DNA from: Rariloculus sp965263005
Lineage (GTDB): Bacteria; Pseudomonadota; Gammaproteobacteria; Steroidobacterales; Rariloculaceae
Direction: 5' to 3'
NCBI RefSeq assembly: GCF_965263005.1
Contig: NZ_OZ253579.1
Coordinates: 992,001 to 1,056,000, forward strand
Length of the DNA: 64,000 bases
In this document: piece after piece, positions 1 through 9,069 of the stretch
Layout of the letters: every line of letters begins with the position of its first letter
Position numbering within the stretch: position 1 is the first letter of the stretch
Translations under genes and position numbers: made by a program
The notes under the pieces: model-generated
Databases searched by the model: none
The model's input: only the letters and a program-made list of their open reading frames with translations
Told to the model about the DNA's origin: nothing

Positions 1-1
1 G

Positions 2-448
2 ACGGTAGTCGCCAACTGGTCGGACATCGAACTGACCCGGTTCGATCCGGATTTCACTAGCAAGAACCGCCTGCTGCAGATCGAACAGGGACGGCCGGAC
101 TCCCGGATCACGGCAACCTGGAGTCATGCCCAGGACCGGTGGCGGGTCATGGGGCGCGTGCGCTACTACGGCGAGTTCTACGACGCGCCGACCAACGACG
201 GCTCGGTGGCGTTCTATCCCGCCGCAAGCACGCTGTTCGACTTCGAGGCTGCCTTCGACGTCAACGACTCGATGACGCTACTGCTGGGGCTGCAGAACGG
301 GTTCGACGAGTATCCGACCGTAAACACCAACCCGAGCGCGATGAACAGCTACGGCAATGTCGAGGTTGCGGGCCTGGCTTATCCTGAACAGTCCCCGTTC
401 GGCTTCAACGGCGGCTACTACTACCTGCGGGCGACCTGGCGGTTGTAA
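2..448 (+). CDS. TonB-dependent receptor, C-terminal part (5' truncated by window edge)
   Basis: The reading frame is open from base 2 to a TAA at 446-448, giving about 148 residues of an outer-membrane beta-barrel. Alternating aromatic and polar strands are visible, for example RYYGEFYD and LLLGLQNGFDEYPTVN. The last of these is the usual 'xNlFDexP' segment near the end of TonB-dependent receptors. The protein finishes with a strand YYYLRATWRL, close to the terminal aromatic/hydrophobic signal used by the BAM complex. The plug domain and TonB box lie outside the window. The family imports siderophores, oligosaccharides or other large ligands across the outer membrane; the ligand cannot be told from this end. 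Confident as to family, not substrate. Confidence 0.85.
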   Translation, partial: TVVANWSDIELTRFDPDFTSKNRLLQIEQGRPDSRITATWSHAQDRWRVMGRVRYYGEFYDAPTNDGSVAFYPAASTLFDFEAAFDVNDSMTLLLGLQNGFDEYPTVNTNPSAMNSYGNVEVAGLAYPEQSPFGFNGGYYYLRATWRL

Positions 449-790
449 GGGAAAGCGCCGAATCGAACAGGGCTGCCTGGCCGCGCGTTGCGTTGCAACG
501 TTGCGGCCGGTCGCTTTTTCGGGTTCTCCCGCAGCGGTGCTGCCCGGGCGCCGGCTCCGTCACTTAGGCCGGAGGCCTAGCGTCCCGTTCAGCCTCCAAT
601 GATCCCAGACGCCGCGCTACAGGCTCCTGTCTCGTTGGGCAAGACCGGCAATGGCCGTCAGTTGCGTTCTGCGTCATACTCGGCACGGATAACGGGATAA
701 CGGGATAACGGGATAACGGGATAACGGTGTTGATCCACTCGAAGTGAACGAAGCGACGGGTTATCGGCAATGCAACATCAAGGGGGAACG
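449..790. other. intergenic region between receptor and cytochrome-domain lipoprotein
   Basis: No convincing gene. It holds a short palindrome (taggcc/ggccta around 565-579), which may be a weak terminator, and the 8-bp tandem repeat at 687-727. The ribosome binding site AGGGGG for the next gene is at 781-786. Confidence 0.5.
687..727. repeat. 8-bp tandem repeat, five copies (ggataacg)
   Basis: Five perfect head-to-tail copies of ggataacg run from 687 to 726, about 64 bases upstream of the start of the DUF1549/DUF1553 gene. A short perfect array of this kind is prone to slippage during replication. Its position in a likely promoter region suggests copy number could alter spacing of regulatory elements, but that is inference. 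Confidence 0.9.
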
Positions 791-3700
791 ATGGCTTCGA
801 AGCCCGGAGCAGGCCTCGTGGCAGAGACGGGCCTGCCGTTCACGGTGCTTGCGTTACCGATCTTGCTGTTCGCCGCGGGATGTGAATCTCAAGGTGTGAG
901 CGCGCCGGGTGTGCCGGAAGTTGTCGACTATAACTGGCACGTGCATCCGATCCTGTCCGAGAATTGCTTCATCTGTCACGGACCGAGCGACGCGGACAGG
1001 CAAGCCGGGCTGAGGCTCGATCGGGCCGAGACTGCCTTCGCTGAGCTTCCGGAGTCGCCGGGCCGGTACGCCGCTGTCCCGGGGGATCCGGGGTCCAGCG
1101 AAATGATCGGGCGGATCGTCGCCGCGAGCGCGGACGATCGGATGCCACCGCCGGAAAGCCACAAAGACGCCCTGAGCGCACAAGAAGTCGCGACTCTTGA
1201 ACGGTGGATTGCGGATGGAGCACAGTACAAGCCGCATTGGGCTTTCATACCGGTAGCCGAGCCCGACCTGCCTGATTCGCCGTTCGCGGATCGGGTCCGA
1301 AACCAGATCGACAATTTCGTTCAGTCCAAGCTCCCGCAAGCAGGCTTGACTCCCGCGCCGACGGCCTCGGCCGACACGCTCATAAACAGGGTTTCGTTGG
1401 TCCTCACCGGGGTGCCACCGACACTCGAGGAAGTCGACGCTTTCGTCGCCGACTCCAGTGAGCGTGCCTACGAGAATCTCGTTGACCGGTTCCTTGCGTC
1501 GCCCAGGTATGGTGAGCGCATGGCCACGGCGTGGCTCGACATCGCACGGTATGCGGAGAGCGACGGATTCTTCGACGATGTCATGGACCGGACCGTCTAT
1601 CCATGGCGCGACTGGGTTATCGAGGCATTCAATAGCAATATGCCGTTCGATGAATTCTCCCGCTGGCAACTTGCCGGCGATCTGATACCCGGTGCGACGA
1701 GAGATCAGAAGCTCGCGACGGCCTTCGGCCGTCTCGGCCAACGCAGCACGGAGAACGGCGTCGTCGACGAGGAGTATCGGACTGAATATGTATTGGAACG
1801 AACCGAGCTGATCGGAACGGCATACCTGGGGCTATCGGTGGGTTGCGCGCGTTGTCATGACCACAAGTACGATCCGATCGCCCAACGGGATTACTATGCC
1901 CTTTCCGGTTTTTTCAATAGCATCGACGAACGCGGCTTCTACTCCCCGGGCTACTCTTCGACTGCCGGCCCGAGTCTGTTGTTCTCCGTCGATGACGAAA
2001 CCGAAGCCCAATTAGACGACGCGCGCAGAGCGCTTGCGGCCGCCGAGGAGCGATACGAGCACGCGCTGGAAACCGCACAACGCAGCTACGCACCCGACGC
2101 CGCAGCCCTTGTCGAGGGCGACACACCGCGGCTGCATGAGCTCGTCGCGTCTGCGCTCGACACGGCCACGGTCGCCCATTATCCGCTCGACGCGGCCACG
2201 AGCGGCGATCCTGAGACGCAGTTGATCGTACGTAGGGATGCATCGGGCGAATTCCAGGAGCCGCGGCTTCCCGCCGAGCTCAGAAGAGCCGAGCTGGACC
2301 TTTCCCCGAGCGGCATCGCCGGTCGGGCGCCGGCCGTTCTGGTGACGCCGCAGCTCATCGACGCTGCAATCACCGCCGGCCAGCGGCCCATCGACCTGGG
2401 TTTCCGGCAGTTCGTCGACGGATACCGGGGGCGGGCGTTCCAGCTCAGCGACACGAACGGCGGTTACCTTCAGGACCGGCTCGGCGGGTACGAGCGGACT
2501 GAGCCGTTCGGCTTGAGCCTGTGGCTCAAGGCTGCCGATATCTATGACGACGGCGTGATCGTGAATCACATCGATCACGATTTCTCCGGGGGATTCGGCT
2601 ATACGCTGAACCTCAGGGCAAACCGCCTTGTTTTCGAGATGGTCCACACGTATCCGAACGACATGTTGAGCGTTGCGGCTACCGACGCACTGCCGGTTGA
2701 CGAGTGGAGTCACGTTGCAGTGACGTATGACGGATCGAGCCGCGCTTCGGGTGTTCGAATCTACGTCAACGGCCGCTTGTCAGCGGTCGACGTCGGCAAG
2801 GACCGGTTGACGAGGACGATTCAACCGCAGATGTTCGCCGGCCCCGGGCGCGATTTTCTCGGGTTCGGATTTGGCAAGCAGTTTCGCCGCCAGACCATCC
2901 CCGGGGCCGCCATCGATGAGCTTCGGATCTTCGATCGCGAGCTGACTGAGCTCGAAATTCAGTTCGCCTTTGCCGGCGATGCTGCGATTGCGGCGCGCGG
3001 TAACGAACTGCCGGCGAAGGTAGAGCGGTTCCTGGCGGTCACGCAGAGCAGCGATGTCGCTGCGGCGCGCCGGGAATTGCTCGAAGCTCGCAACCGGCAG
3101 AACGCACCTCACGCATCCGCCAGACAGATCATGGTCATGGGCGACGCGCCGGAAGGCAGGCCCACCTATGTGCTGAGCAAGGGCACGTACGACTCCCGCT
3201 CAGAACAGGTGGAGCCCGACGGGCTTGTGCAGATCTTCGAATGGGACCCGGCTTGGCCGCGTAACCGGCTAGGATTGGCCAACTGGTTGTTAGACCGCGA
3301 AAACCCCCTGACGGCGCGCGTGTTCGTCAACCGTCTTTGGCATATGCACTTCGGGCGAGGCTTGGTCGACACGCTTGCCGATTTCGGGACCCGCGCTTCG
3401 GCCCCGAGTCATCCGGACCTGCTCGACTGGCTCGCCGCGGAGTTTATGGACTCCGGATGGGACATCAAGCACTTGAACAAGCTCATGGTGATGTCCGCGA
3501 CCTTCAGGCAGGAGTCCGACCTGAGCGCGGATGCTCTGGCGGCAGATCCGGAAAACGTGTGGCTTGCGCGCAGCTCGCGTTGGCGGCTACCGGCCGAAAT
3601 GATTCGCGATAGCGTTCTTGCGGCGAGCGGCTTGCTCGTCAACGAGATAGGTGGACCGAGTACTCATCCCTACCAACCGCCCGGGCTTTGGGAGAACAGC

Positions 3701-4213
3701 AGCGCGCAGGCAGACTACAGCTATCCCGATCCCGACGAGGTGCCCGCGGACGAGCACCATCGGCGCAGCCTGTATACAGTCGTAAAGCGGAAAGTCCAGG
3801 TCCCATCGATGGCCGTGTTCGATTTTGCCGACCGCAACTACTCGACGGTGCAGCGAAACTCGTCCAGCACACCGTTGCAGGCATTGGTGCTCCTGAACGA
3901 TCCGCAATATCTCGAGGCGTATCGCAAAATCGCCGAGCGCGTCTATCTCGCCGAAGACGACACAGACAACCGAATCGTTATGATCTTTCGATTGACCGCG
4001 AGGCGAATGCCGACCACAACGGAAGTCGGGATACTGCGCGAATACTACCAGGCTGAGCTCGAGCATTATTCTGAGCGCGATCCGGACATCGACAACATTT
4101 TGAGCATTGGCGTGAGCGAAACCACTGCTGAGGCTGAACGGGTAGCTCTCGTCGCGCTTGCATCCGTAGCAGCCGCGGTCATGAACACGCCCGATGCTTA
4201 CTCAATGAGATAG
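791..4213 (+). CDS. PSD1/DUF1549-DUF1553 lipoprotein with N-terminal cytochrome c and internal LamG-like domain
   Basis: About 1140 residues. The ATG at 791 is preferred over one 21 bases upstream because AGGGGG lies just before it. A hydrophobic stretch ends in FAAGC, a lipobox-like site with Cys near residue 31. A CFICHG haem-binding motif follows at about 59-63, as in the planctomycete-type cytochrome C domain. A DUF1549 region contains a second CARCHDH motif near residue 353. Residues about 500-720 look like a LamG/concanavalin fold (LSLWLKAADIYDDGV, VDEWSHVAVTYDG), and the C-terminal DUF1553 part has typical NRLWHMHFGRGLV and RNSSSTPLQALVLLND segments. Function of the family is unproven; it is thought to act in surface polymer or sugar metabolism, usually next to a DUF1501 protein as here. 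Such multi-domain proteins are best known from Planctomycetes and Verrucomicrobia. Confidence 0.9.
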   Translation: MASKPGAGLVAETGLPFTVLALPILLFAAGCESQGVSAPGVPEVVDYNWHVHPILSENCFICHGPSDADRQAGLRLDRAETAFAELPESPGRYAAVPGDPGSSEMIGRIVAASADDRMPPPESHKDALSAQEVATLERWIADGAQYKPHWAFIPVAEPDLPDSPFADRVRNQIDNFVQSKLPQAGLTPAPTASADTLINRVSLVLTGVPPTLEEVDAFVADSSERAYENLVDRFLASPRYGERMATAWLDIARYAESDGFFDDVMDRTVYPWRDWVIEAFNSNMPFDEFSRWQLAGDLIPGATRDQKLATAFGRLGQRSTENGVVDEEYRTEYVLERTELIGTAYLGLSVGCARCHDHKYDPIAQRDYYALSGFFNSIDERGFYSPGYSSTAGPSLLFSVDDETEAQLDDARRALAAAEERYEHALETAQRSYAPDAAALVEGDTPRLHELVASALDTATVAHYPLDAATSGDPETQLIVRRDASGEFQEPRLPAELRRAELDLSPSGIAGRAPAVLVTPQLIDAAITAGQRPIDLGFRQFVDGYRGRAFQLSDTNGGYLQDRLGGYERTEPFGLSLWLKAADIYDDGVIVNHIDHDFSGGFGYTLNLRANRLVFEMVHTYPNDMLSVAATDALPVDEWSHVAVTYDGSSRASGVRIYVNGRLSAVDVGKDRLTRTIQPQMFAGPGRDFLGFGFGKQFRRQTIPGAAIDELRIFDRELTELEIQFAFAGDAAIAARGNELPAKVERFLAVTQSSDVAAARRELLEARNRQNAPHASARQIMVMGDAPEGRPTYVLSKGTYDSRSEQVEPDGLVQIFEWDPAWPRNRLGLANWLLDRENPLTARVFVNRLWHMHFGRGLVDTLADFGTRASAPSHPDLLDWLAAEFMDSGWDIKHLNKLMVMSATFRQESDLSADALAADPENVWLARSSRWRLPAEMIRDSVLAASGLLVNEIGGPSTHPYQPPGLWENSSAQADYSYPDPDEVPADEHHRRSLYTVVKRKVQVPSMAVFDFADRNYSTVQRNSSSTPLQALVLLNDPQYLEAYRKIAERVYLAEDDTDNRIVMIFRLTARRMPTTTEVGILREYYQAELEHYSERDPDIDNILSIGVSETTAEAERVALVALASVAAAVMNTPDAYSMR

Positions 4214-4254
4214 GCGAGCTCGTGCGCGCACACCCTGGGAATGGAGAGGCGGAA

Positions 4255-5739
4255 ATGACGAACAACTCGGACGGCGACGTTTCGCTGGAGGATGTTGGCG
4301 AGAGGAACGCCTCTGTTATGAATCGGCGTGGATTTCTGTCTCGGGCGAGCCTGGCGCTGGGCGCGTACGCATTTTCGGGACGGGCCCTGCCCCAGGCATC
4401 AGATGCCGCCGCCGACATGATGGCCACATCGGGCGCACTCCCGGCCGCGCATTTCCACGGGCGAGCAAAACGTGTGGTTTTTGTGCATATGAGCGGGGGA
4501 CTTTCACAAGTCGACACCTTCGACTACAAGCCAACGCTCGAACGCATGCACGGTCAGGAGATTCCCCCGTCCGTGCGCAACACGCAGCGATTGTCGGATA
4601 TGGTGAAAGGTCAGACGAGCTATCCGATCGTCAAGCCGCTACGCCCATTCCGTCAGCATGGTGAGTCGGGCGCGTGGGTCAGCGGTCTGCTGCCGTACAC
4701 GGCGCAGATCGTCGACGACCTGTGTTTCGTCAAGTCGATGTCCAACCCTCAGGTCAATCATCATCCCGCGGCGCTCGCTCTGCACACCGGGTTTCAGTTG
4801 GCAGGGAGACCTTCGGCGGGCGCATGGGTCAGCTATGGCATGGGAGCGGACAATCCGAATCTGCCGAGCCACATTACGCTCGTCTCGCCCGTGGTAGGGG
4901 GTGCGCAAACCGTCGACCCGGACGTGTGGGGCGCAGGCTTCTTGCCGTCTCACTTTGAGGCTGTGCGGTTTCGCTCGGGTGCCGATCCGGTCCTGTACGT
5001 CAACAGCCCGAACGGAATCAATCCAACCGATCGCCGCAGAGCGCTCGATGGCATTCAACGCTTGTCGATGGAGCAGTATGATCGGTCGGGCGATCCGGAG
5101 ATTCTCTCCAGAATGTCACAGTACGAGATGGCCTATCGCATGCAATCCTCGGTTCCGGATGTCGTAAACATCGACGACGAACCGAAGCACGTCCTGGATA
5201 TGTACGGTCCGGACGTTTACACGCCGGGAACCTTCGCTCGCAATTGTGTTCTTGCCAGACGCCTGCTCGAGCGCGACGTGAAGTATGTGAACCTCATTCA
5301 AAAAGGTTGGGATGCTCACTTTTCGATAGCTACCGGCCATCCGAAGGATTGCATGTTGGTCGATCAGCCGTCGGCCGCGCTCGTTGCAGACTTGAAGCAA
5401 CGCGGTCTGCTCGAGGATACCCTTGTCGTTTGGGCCACCGAGTTCGGTCGAACGGCTTTCGGCCAGGGAGCCCTCGATCCGGCAGTTGGGCGCGATCACA
5501 ATATCGGTGCCTTTACCATTTGGCTCGCGGGTGCCGGCATCAAAGCCGGCACGACATACGGTGAAACCGACGAGTTCAGTTATAACGTCGTGGCAGATCC
5601 GGTATCGATCAACGATCTGCACGCGACCATGTTCCACCTGCTCGGCGTCGATCACGAACGGTTCACTTATCGGCACCTGGGACGGGACTACCGCTTGACC
5701 GATGTGGCGGGCGAGGTTGTCCACGGAATATTGAGCTGA
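4255..5739 (+). CDS. DUF1501 domain protein with Tat signal
   Basis: About 494 residues from the ATG at 4255, preceded by GGAGAGG at 4243-4249; a GTG at 4222 is an in-frame alternative with a poorer site. The N-terminal NRRGFLSRASLALGAYAFSG is a twin-arginine signal, so the protein is exported folded. The body is DUF1501, related to the alkaline phosphatase/sulfatase fold: HMSGGLSQVDTFDYKP, NHHPAALALHTGFQLAGRP, WATEFGRTAFGQG and GRDHN segments are characteristic. It starts 41 bases after the DUF1549/DUF1553 gene and is almost certainly co-transcribed; the two families nearly always occur as neighbours. The activity is unproven; a hydrolase role on a sulfated or phosphorylated substrate is inference from the fold. 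Confidence 0.9.
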   Translation: MTNNSDGDVSLEDVGERNASVMNRRGFLSRASLALGAYAFSGRALPQASDAAADMMATSGALPAAHFHGRAKRVVFVHMSGGLSQVDTFDYKPTLERMHGQEIPPSVRNTQRLSDMVKGQTSYPIVKPLRPFRQHGESGAWVSGLLPYTAQIVDDLCFVKSMSNPQVNHHPAALALHTGFQLAGRPSAGAWVSYGMGADNPNLPSHITLVSPVVGGAQTVDPDVWGAGFLPSHFEAVRFRSGADPVLYVNSPNGINPTDRRRALDGIQRLSMEQYDRSGDPEILSRMSQYEMAYRMQSSVPDVVNIDDEPKHVLDMYGPDVYTPGTFARNCVLARRLLERDVKYVNLIQKGWDAHFSIATGHPKDCMLVDQPSAALVADLKQRGLLEDTLVVWATEFGRTAFGQGALDPAVGRDHNIGAFTIWLAGAGIKAGTTYGETDEFSYNVVADPVSINDLHATMFHLLGVDHERFTYRHLGRDYRLTDVAGEVVHGILS

Positions 5740-5872
5740 ACGGAGCATCGGGCACAGTACGAGTCCTCCCTGGCCCCGCGACGTCAAGACTCAAGCGCGA
5801 GTAAGCTGCAAGGTACAGGTGTCGATCGCGTGCTCGCCGGCGTTTGAATACGTGCCGGACAGCGCTCACTTA

Positions 5873-7438
5873 TCAATTGAGCGGCGGTGTGGTGTCGGGC
5901 GGGCGACGGTGATGGGTGGCTTGCTCGTACGCGTACGCCAGCCGCAGCATCGCGCCGTCGTCGTAAGGCCTGCCCATGAATGTGATGCCGACCGGGAGAT
6001 CATCGACAGTGAACCCGGCCGGCACTACGAGCGCCGGAACGTAGACCAGAAAGGCGTTGAGAAACGGAACACCTTTGGTGTTGACGAAAGGAGGGTTGAC
6101 GCCGTCTTCGATCAGCGTTGGCTGATGTTCTACGGCCTTGTAAACGATGGCATCAAGCTCATGATCCGCCATGACCTTGAGAAAATTGTGCATGAGCTCC
6201 TCGCGGGCCACGAGGTACTCGTAATGTCGTAAGGCGTCGGCGCTGCCGCCGTCGAAAAGCGCCTTTGCAAAATTCGTAATCCCGTCGAATTCAGGCGAAC
6301 CGACCATTTCGGCCACGGAAGCAAACGGTCGGCTGCGGCTCCTCGAGAAGTACTCAGCGAACGCTTCCCCGCTGCCCGTCGGGCTCGATGCTCGCTTGCT
6401 GAGCAGCTCATTGATGTTCGGAATAACGATGGGATCCACGACGACCGCGCCTGCAGTTTTAAGCTCCGCGATGGACCGCTCGAAAACCGTGTCGACCTTG
6501 GCGAAATCCTCGGAATCCGGTTCCGATGCGATGCCGATCGACTCACGGAGGACCCCGAGCCGTGCACCTGTGAGCCCATCTTCGTCGAGGAAATCTTGAA
6601 AACTCACGCCCATGTGCGCTACGCCGCGCGCGGTGATCGGGTCCTCCGGATCGTAGCCGACGAGGACATCGAGCAGCGCTGCGAGATCTTCCACCGTGCG
6701 AGCCATGGGACCGAGAGAACCGGTAACCTGGGGCCAACCCGCGAAAACGCCGCCGCGGCTCACGAGGCCTGCCGTGGGTCGCATGCCGACGATGGAGTTC
6801 CAGGCCGCCGGCCGGCGAATCGAGGCGAGCGCTTCCTGGCCGACGGCAACCGTGGCGAAGTTCGCGGCCACCGTGGCGGCCGAGCCGCCTGACGAGCCCC
6901 CGACCGTCCGGTCGAGCGCATAAGGATTGCGCGTCGAACCGAACAAGGAACCGTGCGCATCGCCAGCGGCGAGCTCGCCGAGCGTCACTTTAGCCAGAAT
7001 GATCGCTCCGGCTTCCTTGAGTTTTTCTGTCACGAACGCATCCCGATCCGGGAAGTAATCGCGAAACAGGATCGAACCCAGCGTCGTGGGCATGCCCGCG
7101 ACATCGATCTGATCCTTGAGCATGACCGGGATCCCATGGAGCGGGCCGACGAAACCGGAGGTGCGCAACGCGGCATCGAGCCGATCTGCTTCCTCGAGCG
7201 CGTCGGCGTTGAGCGTAATGACCGCATTGATGCTCGGGCCGTTCTGATCGTAGGCATCGATCCGGTCGAGATAGCGCCCGACGAGTTCGCGCGCCGTCAG
7301 GGATCCCGAGGCGTAGGCGCTATGGATCTCCGCCACCGTCGTCTCCACGACCTCGAACGGCGATTGGCCCATCGCGGTTGCGGGCAAAAAGCCAAGAAGC
7401 ACCAAGCGGGTAATTGATCTCACAGTATTTCCTCGCAT
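5873..7438 (-). CDS. secreted amidase-signature family hydrolase
   Basis: 521 residues with an N-terminal signal peptide (hydrophobic LVLLGFLPATAMGQ). The amidase signature is intact. The catalytic Lys is in PVMLKDQIDVAG, the cis-Ser in GGSSGGSAATVAANFA, and the nucleophile Ser in ALASIRRPA. The residues before the nucleophile differ from the common DTGGSIR form, which fits a sub-group of exported amidases rather than GatA. The enzyme should hydrolyse an amide to acid and ammonia in the periplasm. It is the last gene of a leftward run with a FAD dehydrogenase and a DHDPS-family protein, 33 bases after the former, so a shared catabolic role is likely. Substrate unknown. Confidence 0.88.
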   Translation of the reverse strand: MRGNTVRSITRLVLLGFLPATAMGQSPFEVVETTVAEIHSAYASGSLTARELVGRYLDRIDAYDQNGPSINAVITLNADALEEADRLDAALRTSGFVGPLHGIPVMLKDQIDVAGMPTTLGSILFRDYFPDRDAFVTEKLKEAGAIILAKVTLGELAAGDAHGSLFGSTRNPYALDRTVGGSSGGSAATVAANFATVAVGQEALASIRRPAAWNSIVGMRPTAGLVSRGGVFAGWPQVTGSLGPMARTVEDLAALLDVLVGYDPEDPITARGVAHMGVSFQDFLDEDGLTGARLGVLRESIGIASEPDSEDFAKVDTVFERSIAELKTAGAVVVDPIVIPNINELLSKRASSPTGSGEAFAEYFSRSRSRPFASVAEMVGSPEFDGITNFAKALFDGGSADALRHYEYLVAREELMHNFLKVMADHELDAIVYKAVEHQPTLIEDGVNPPFVNTKGVPFLNAFLVYVPALVVPAGFTVDDLPVGITFMGRPYDDGAMLRLAYAYEQATHHRRPPDTTPPLN

Positions 7439-7471
7439 CGGTCGCCGTTGTACGCCGGTGGCTCCGCCGTA

Positions 7472-9040
7472 TTACGCCTCCCTGCTGAGCGCCGCAGCGT
7501 TTTTTCCGGCAAGCATGCCCGTGGTCAGTGCTTGCGTTACACCGCCCGTGTAGCCGCCGTTGTACCCGCCCATCAGACCCCCGATCGCGTCGCCGCCGGC
7601 AAAGAGTCCGGGAATCGGCTCTTCGGCCGCGTTCAACACCTGGCTTCGGCCGTTGACCAACGGGCCTCCCATCGTGAAGGTGATTCCCGGCACGACCTTG
7701 AGGCCATACAAGGGCCCGCGCAACGGCCTGGGGCTACCCGATCTCGGCACGCCAGTGAAATTTCCCGTTTCGGCTTGACGATTGAACGTCTCAATCGTTC
7801 GTGCGAGGCCAAACCGGTCGATCCCGAGCGACTCGGCGAGCTGCTCCGCCGTCGGGCGGATGTGTAGACCGCCATCCTTCTCCAGCAGCCAGGGATTCGG
7901 AGCAGGCTCGCCGGGCCGGGCGGGATCCGGATTCCCTCGCACGCTATCCCACGCCTCCTGATCGAAAATCAGGCTGGCGCCGAGAGGGTCGTTGCTGCGG
8001 CCAAGGTCGTTGGTGACTCCGATATCTCCGTCCCGATGCTCGTCGGCGAAACGGTTACCCTGGCGGTCGACGAGGATCCCTGAATTGCTCACGATGCCGT
8101 CAACTCTGGGAAACGGCCAGAAGCGATCGTCGGTCAACGCATTGAGCGACAACAGGTGTCCATAGAAGTACTTGAGGTTGACCGCCTTGGCGTCTACCTC
8201 GAGCGCCATGCGCAGGCTGTCGCCCGTGCTGTTTACCGAGCCTCTGAGCTTGCACAGCGGCGCGCCGGGTCCGACGTGCTGCCGAAGCATCTCCTTGTTG
8301 TTGCTGAATCCCCCCGCGGTCAAAACCGTGGATCGTGCCCGGAAGCTCGCCTCGCGCTGTCCGCGTCTCGCAATGACGCCGCGCACGCGGCCGTTCTCCC
8401 GGATCAGGCTCACGGCCTCGACACGTGTCATGGCCACTCCACCGTGTCTTGTCAGGCAATTGCGGAGCTTGTTCAGCGTCTTCGTGCCGGTGTCCTTCCG
8501 GTAGACCGGACCGTCGCCGATCTCGCTGACCGGCTCAAGCGCTCCCCCTTGCTCGCCGTCGCGCAGCGACACTCCGCAGCCGAGGAGCCATGGGATCACA
8601 AGAGAACAGTTCTCGGCCCAGGCCATGGCCAGATCCGGATGAGCCACGCCGTTGGCCATGACCGTGTCGTAGAGCTCCGCCGGAGGGGAGTCGTACCGTC
8701 TGCCGGCAAAATACAGAAAGCCCGAGGTCATCACGCTGTTGCCGCCGGCAACGTCGGGACTCTTGTCGAGCAGGACGACGTTCGCGCCGTTCTGGGCGGC
8801 GACCACGGCCGCGGCTGAACCCGCCAGGCCGCCCCCGAGCACCAACACGTCGCAGGCAAGATCGGACAGCGGTTCGGTTTGCGCAGCAGCCCGGGACTGC
8901 GCCTGCGCCTCGAGCGCGGGCAGCATCGTGAGCGCGGCCGCCGTGCCTCCGGCGATCTGCGCCAGGTGACCGAGAAATACGCGCCGGCTCATGTCACCGC
9001 GGCTGTACTGACCGTACAGCGCGGTAACCTTTCGCTCCAT
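7472..9040 (-). CDS. Tat-exported FAD-dependent dehydrogenase (fumarate reductase/ketosteroid dehydrogenase-like)
   Basis: 522 residues. The N-terminus contains SRRVFLGHLAQIAGGTAAAL, a Tat signal with AQA-type cleavage. A dinucleotide-binding motif LVLGGGLAGSAAAVVAAQNG follows, with the acidic end of the second strand at VVLLDK and the GGNSV loop typical of the FAD_binding_2 family (flavocytochrome c fumarate reductase, 3-ketosteroid delta-1-dehydrogenase). The C-terminus has the second FAD segment GLFAGGDAIGGLMGGYNGGY. It probably oxidises or desaturates a small organic substrate in the periplasm. It lies 29 bases from the DHDPS-family gene and 33 bases from the amidase, as part of one operon. 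No covalent haem motif is present, so it would need a separate electron acceptor. Confidence 0.88.
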   Translation of the reverse strand: MERKVTALYGQYSRGDMSRRVFLGHLAQIAGGTAAALTMLPALEAQAQSRAAAQTEPLSDLACDVLVLGGGLAGSAAAVVAAQNGANVVLLDKSPDVAGGNSVMTSGFLYFAGRRYDSPPAELYDTVMANGVAHPDLAMAWAENCSLVIPWLLGCGVSLRDGEQGGALEPVSEIGDGPVYRKDTGTKTLNKLRNCLTRHGGVAMTRVEAVSLIRENGRVRGVIARRGQREASFRARSTVLTAGGFSNNKEMLRQHVGPGAPLCKLRGSVNSTGDSLRMALEVDAKAVNLKYFYGHLLSLNALTDDRFWPFPRVDGIVSNSGILVDRQGNRFADEHRDGDIGVTNDLGRSNDPLGASLIFDQEAWDSVRGNPDPARPGEPAPNPWLLEKDGGLHIRPTAEQLAESLGIDRFGLARTIETFNRQAETGNFTGVPRSGSPRPLRGPLYGLKVVPGITFTMGGPLVNGRSQVLNAAEEPIPGLFAGGDAIGGLMGGYNGGYTGGVTQALTTGMLAGKNAAALSREA

Positions 9041-9069
9041 GGGCCGGCGCGTTCGGCGTCAGCCGGAGA

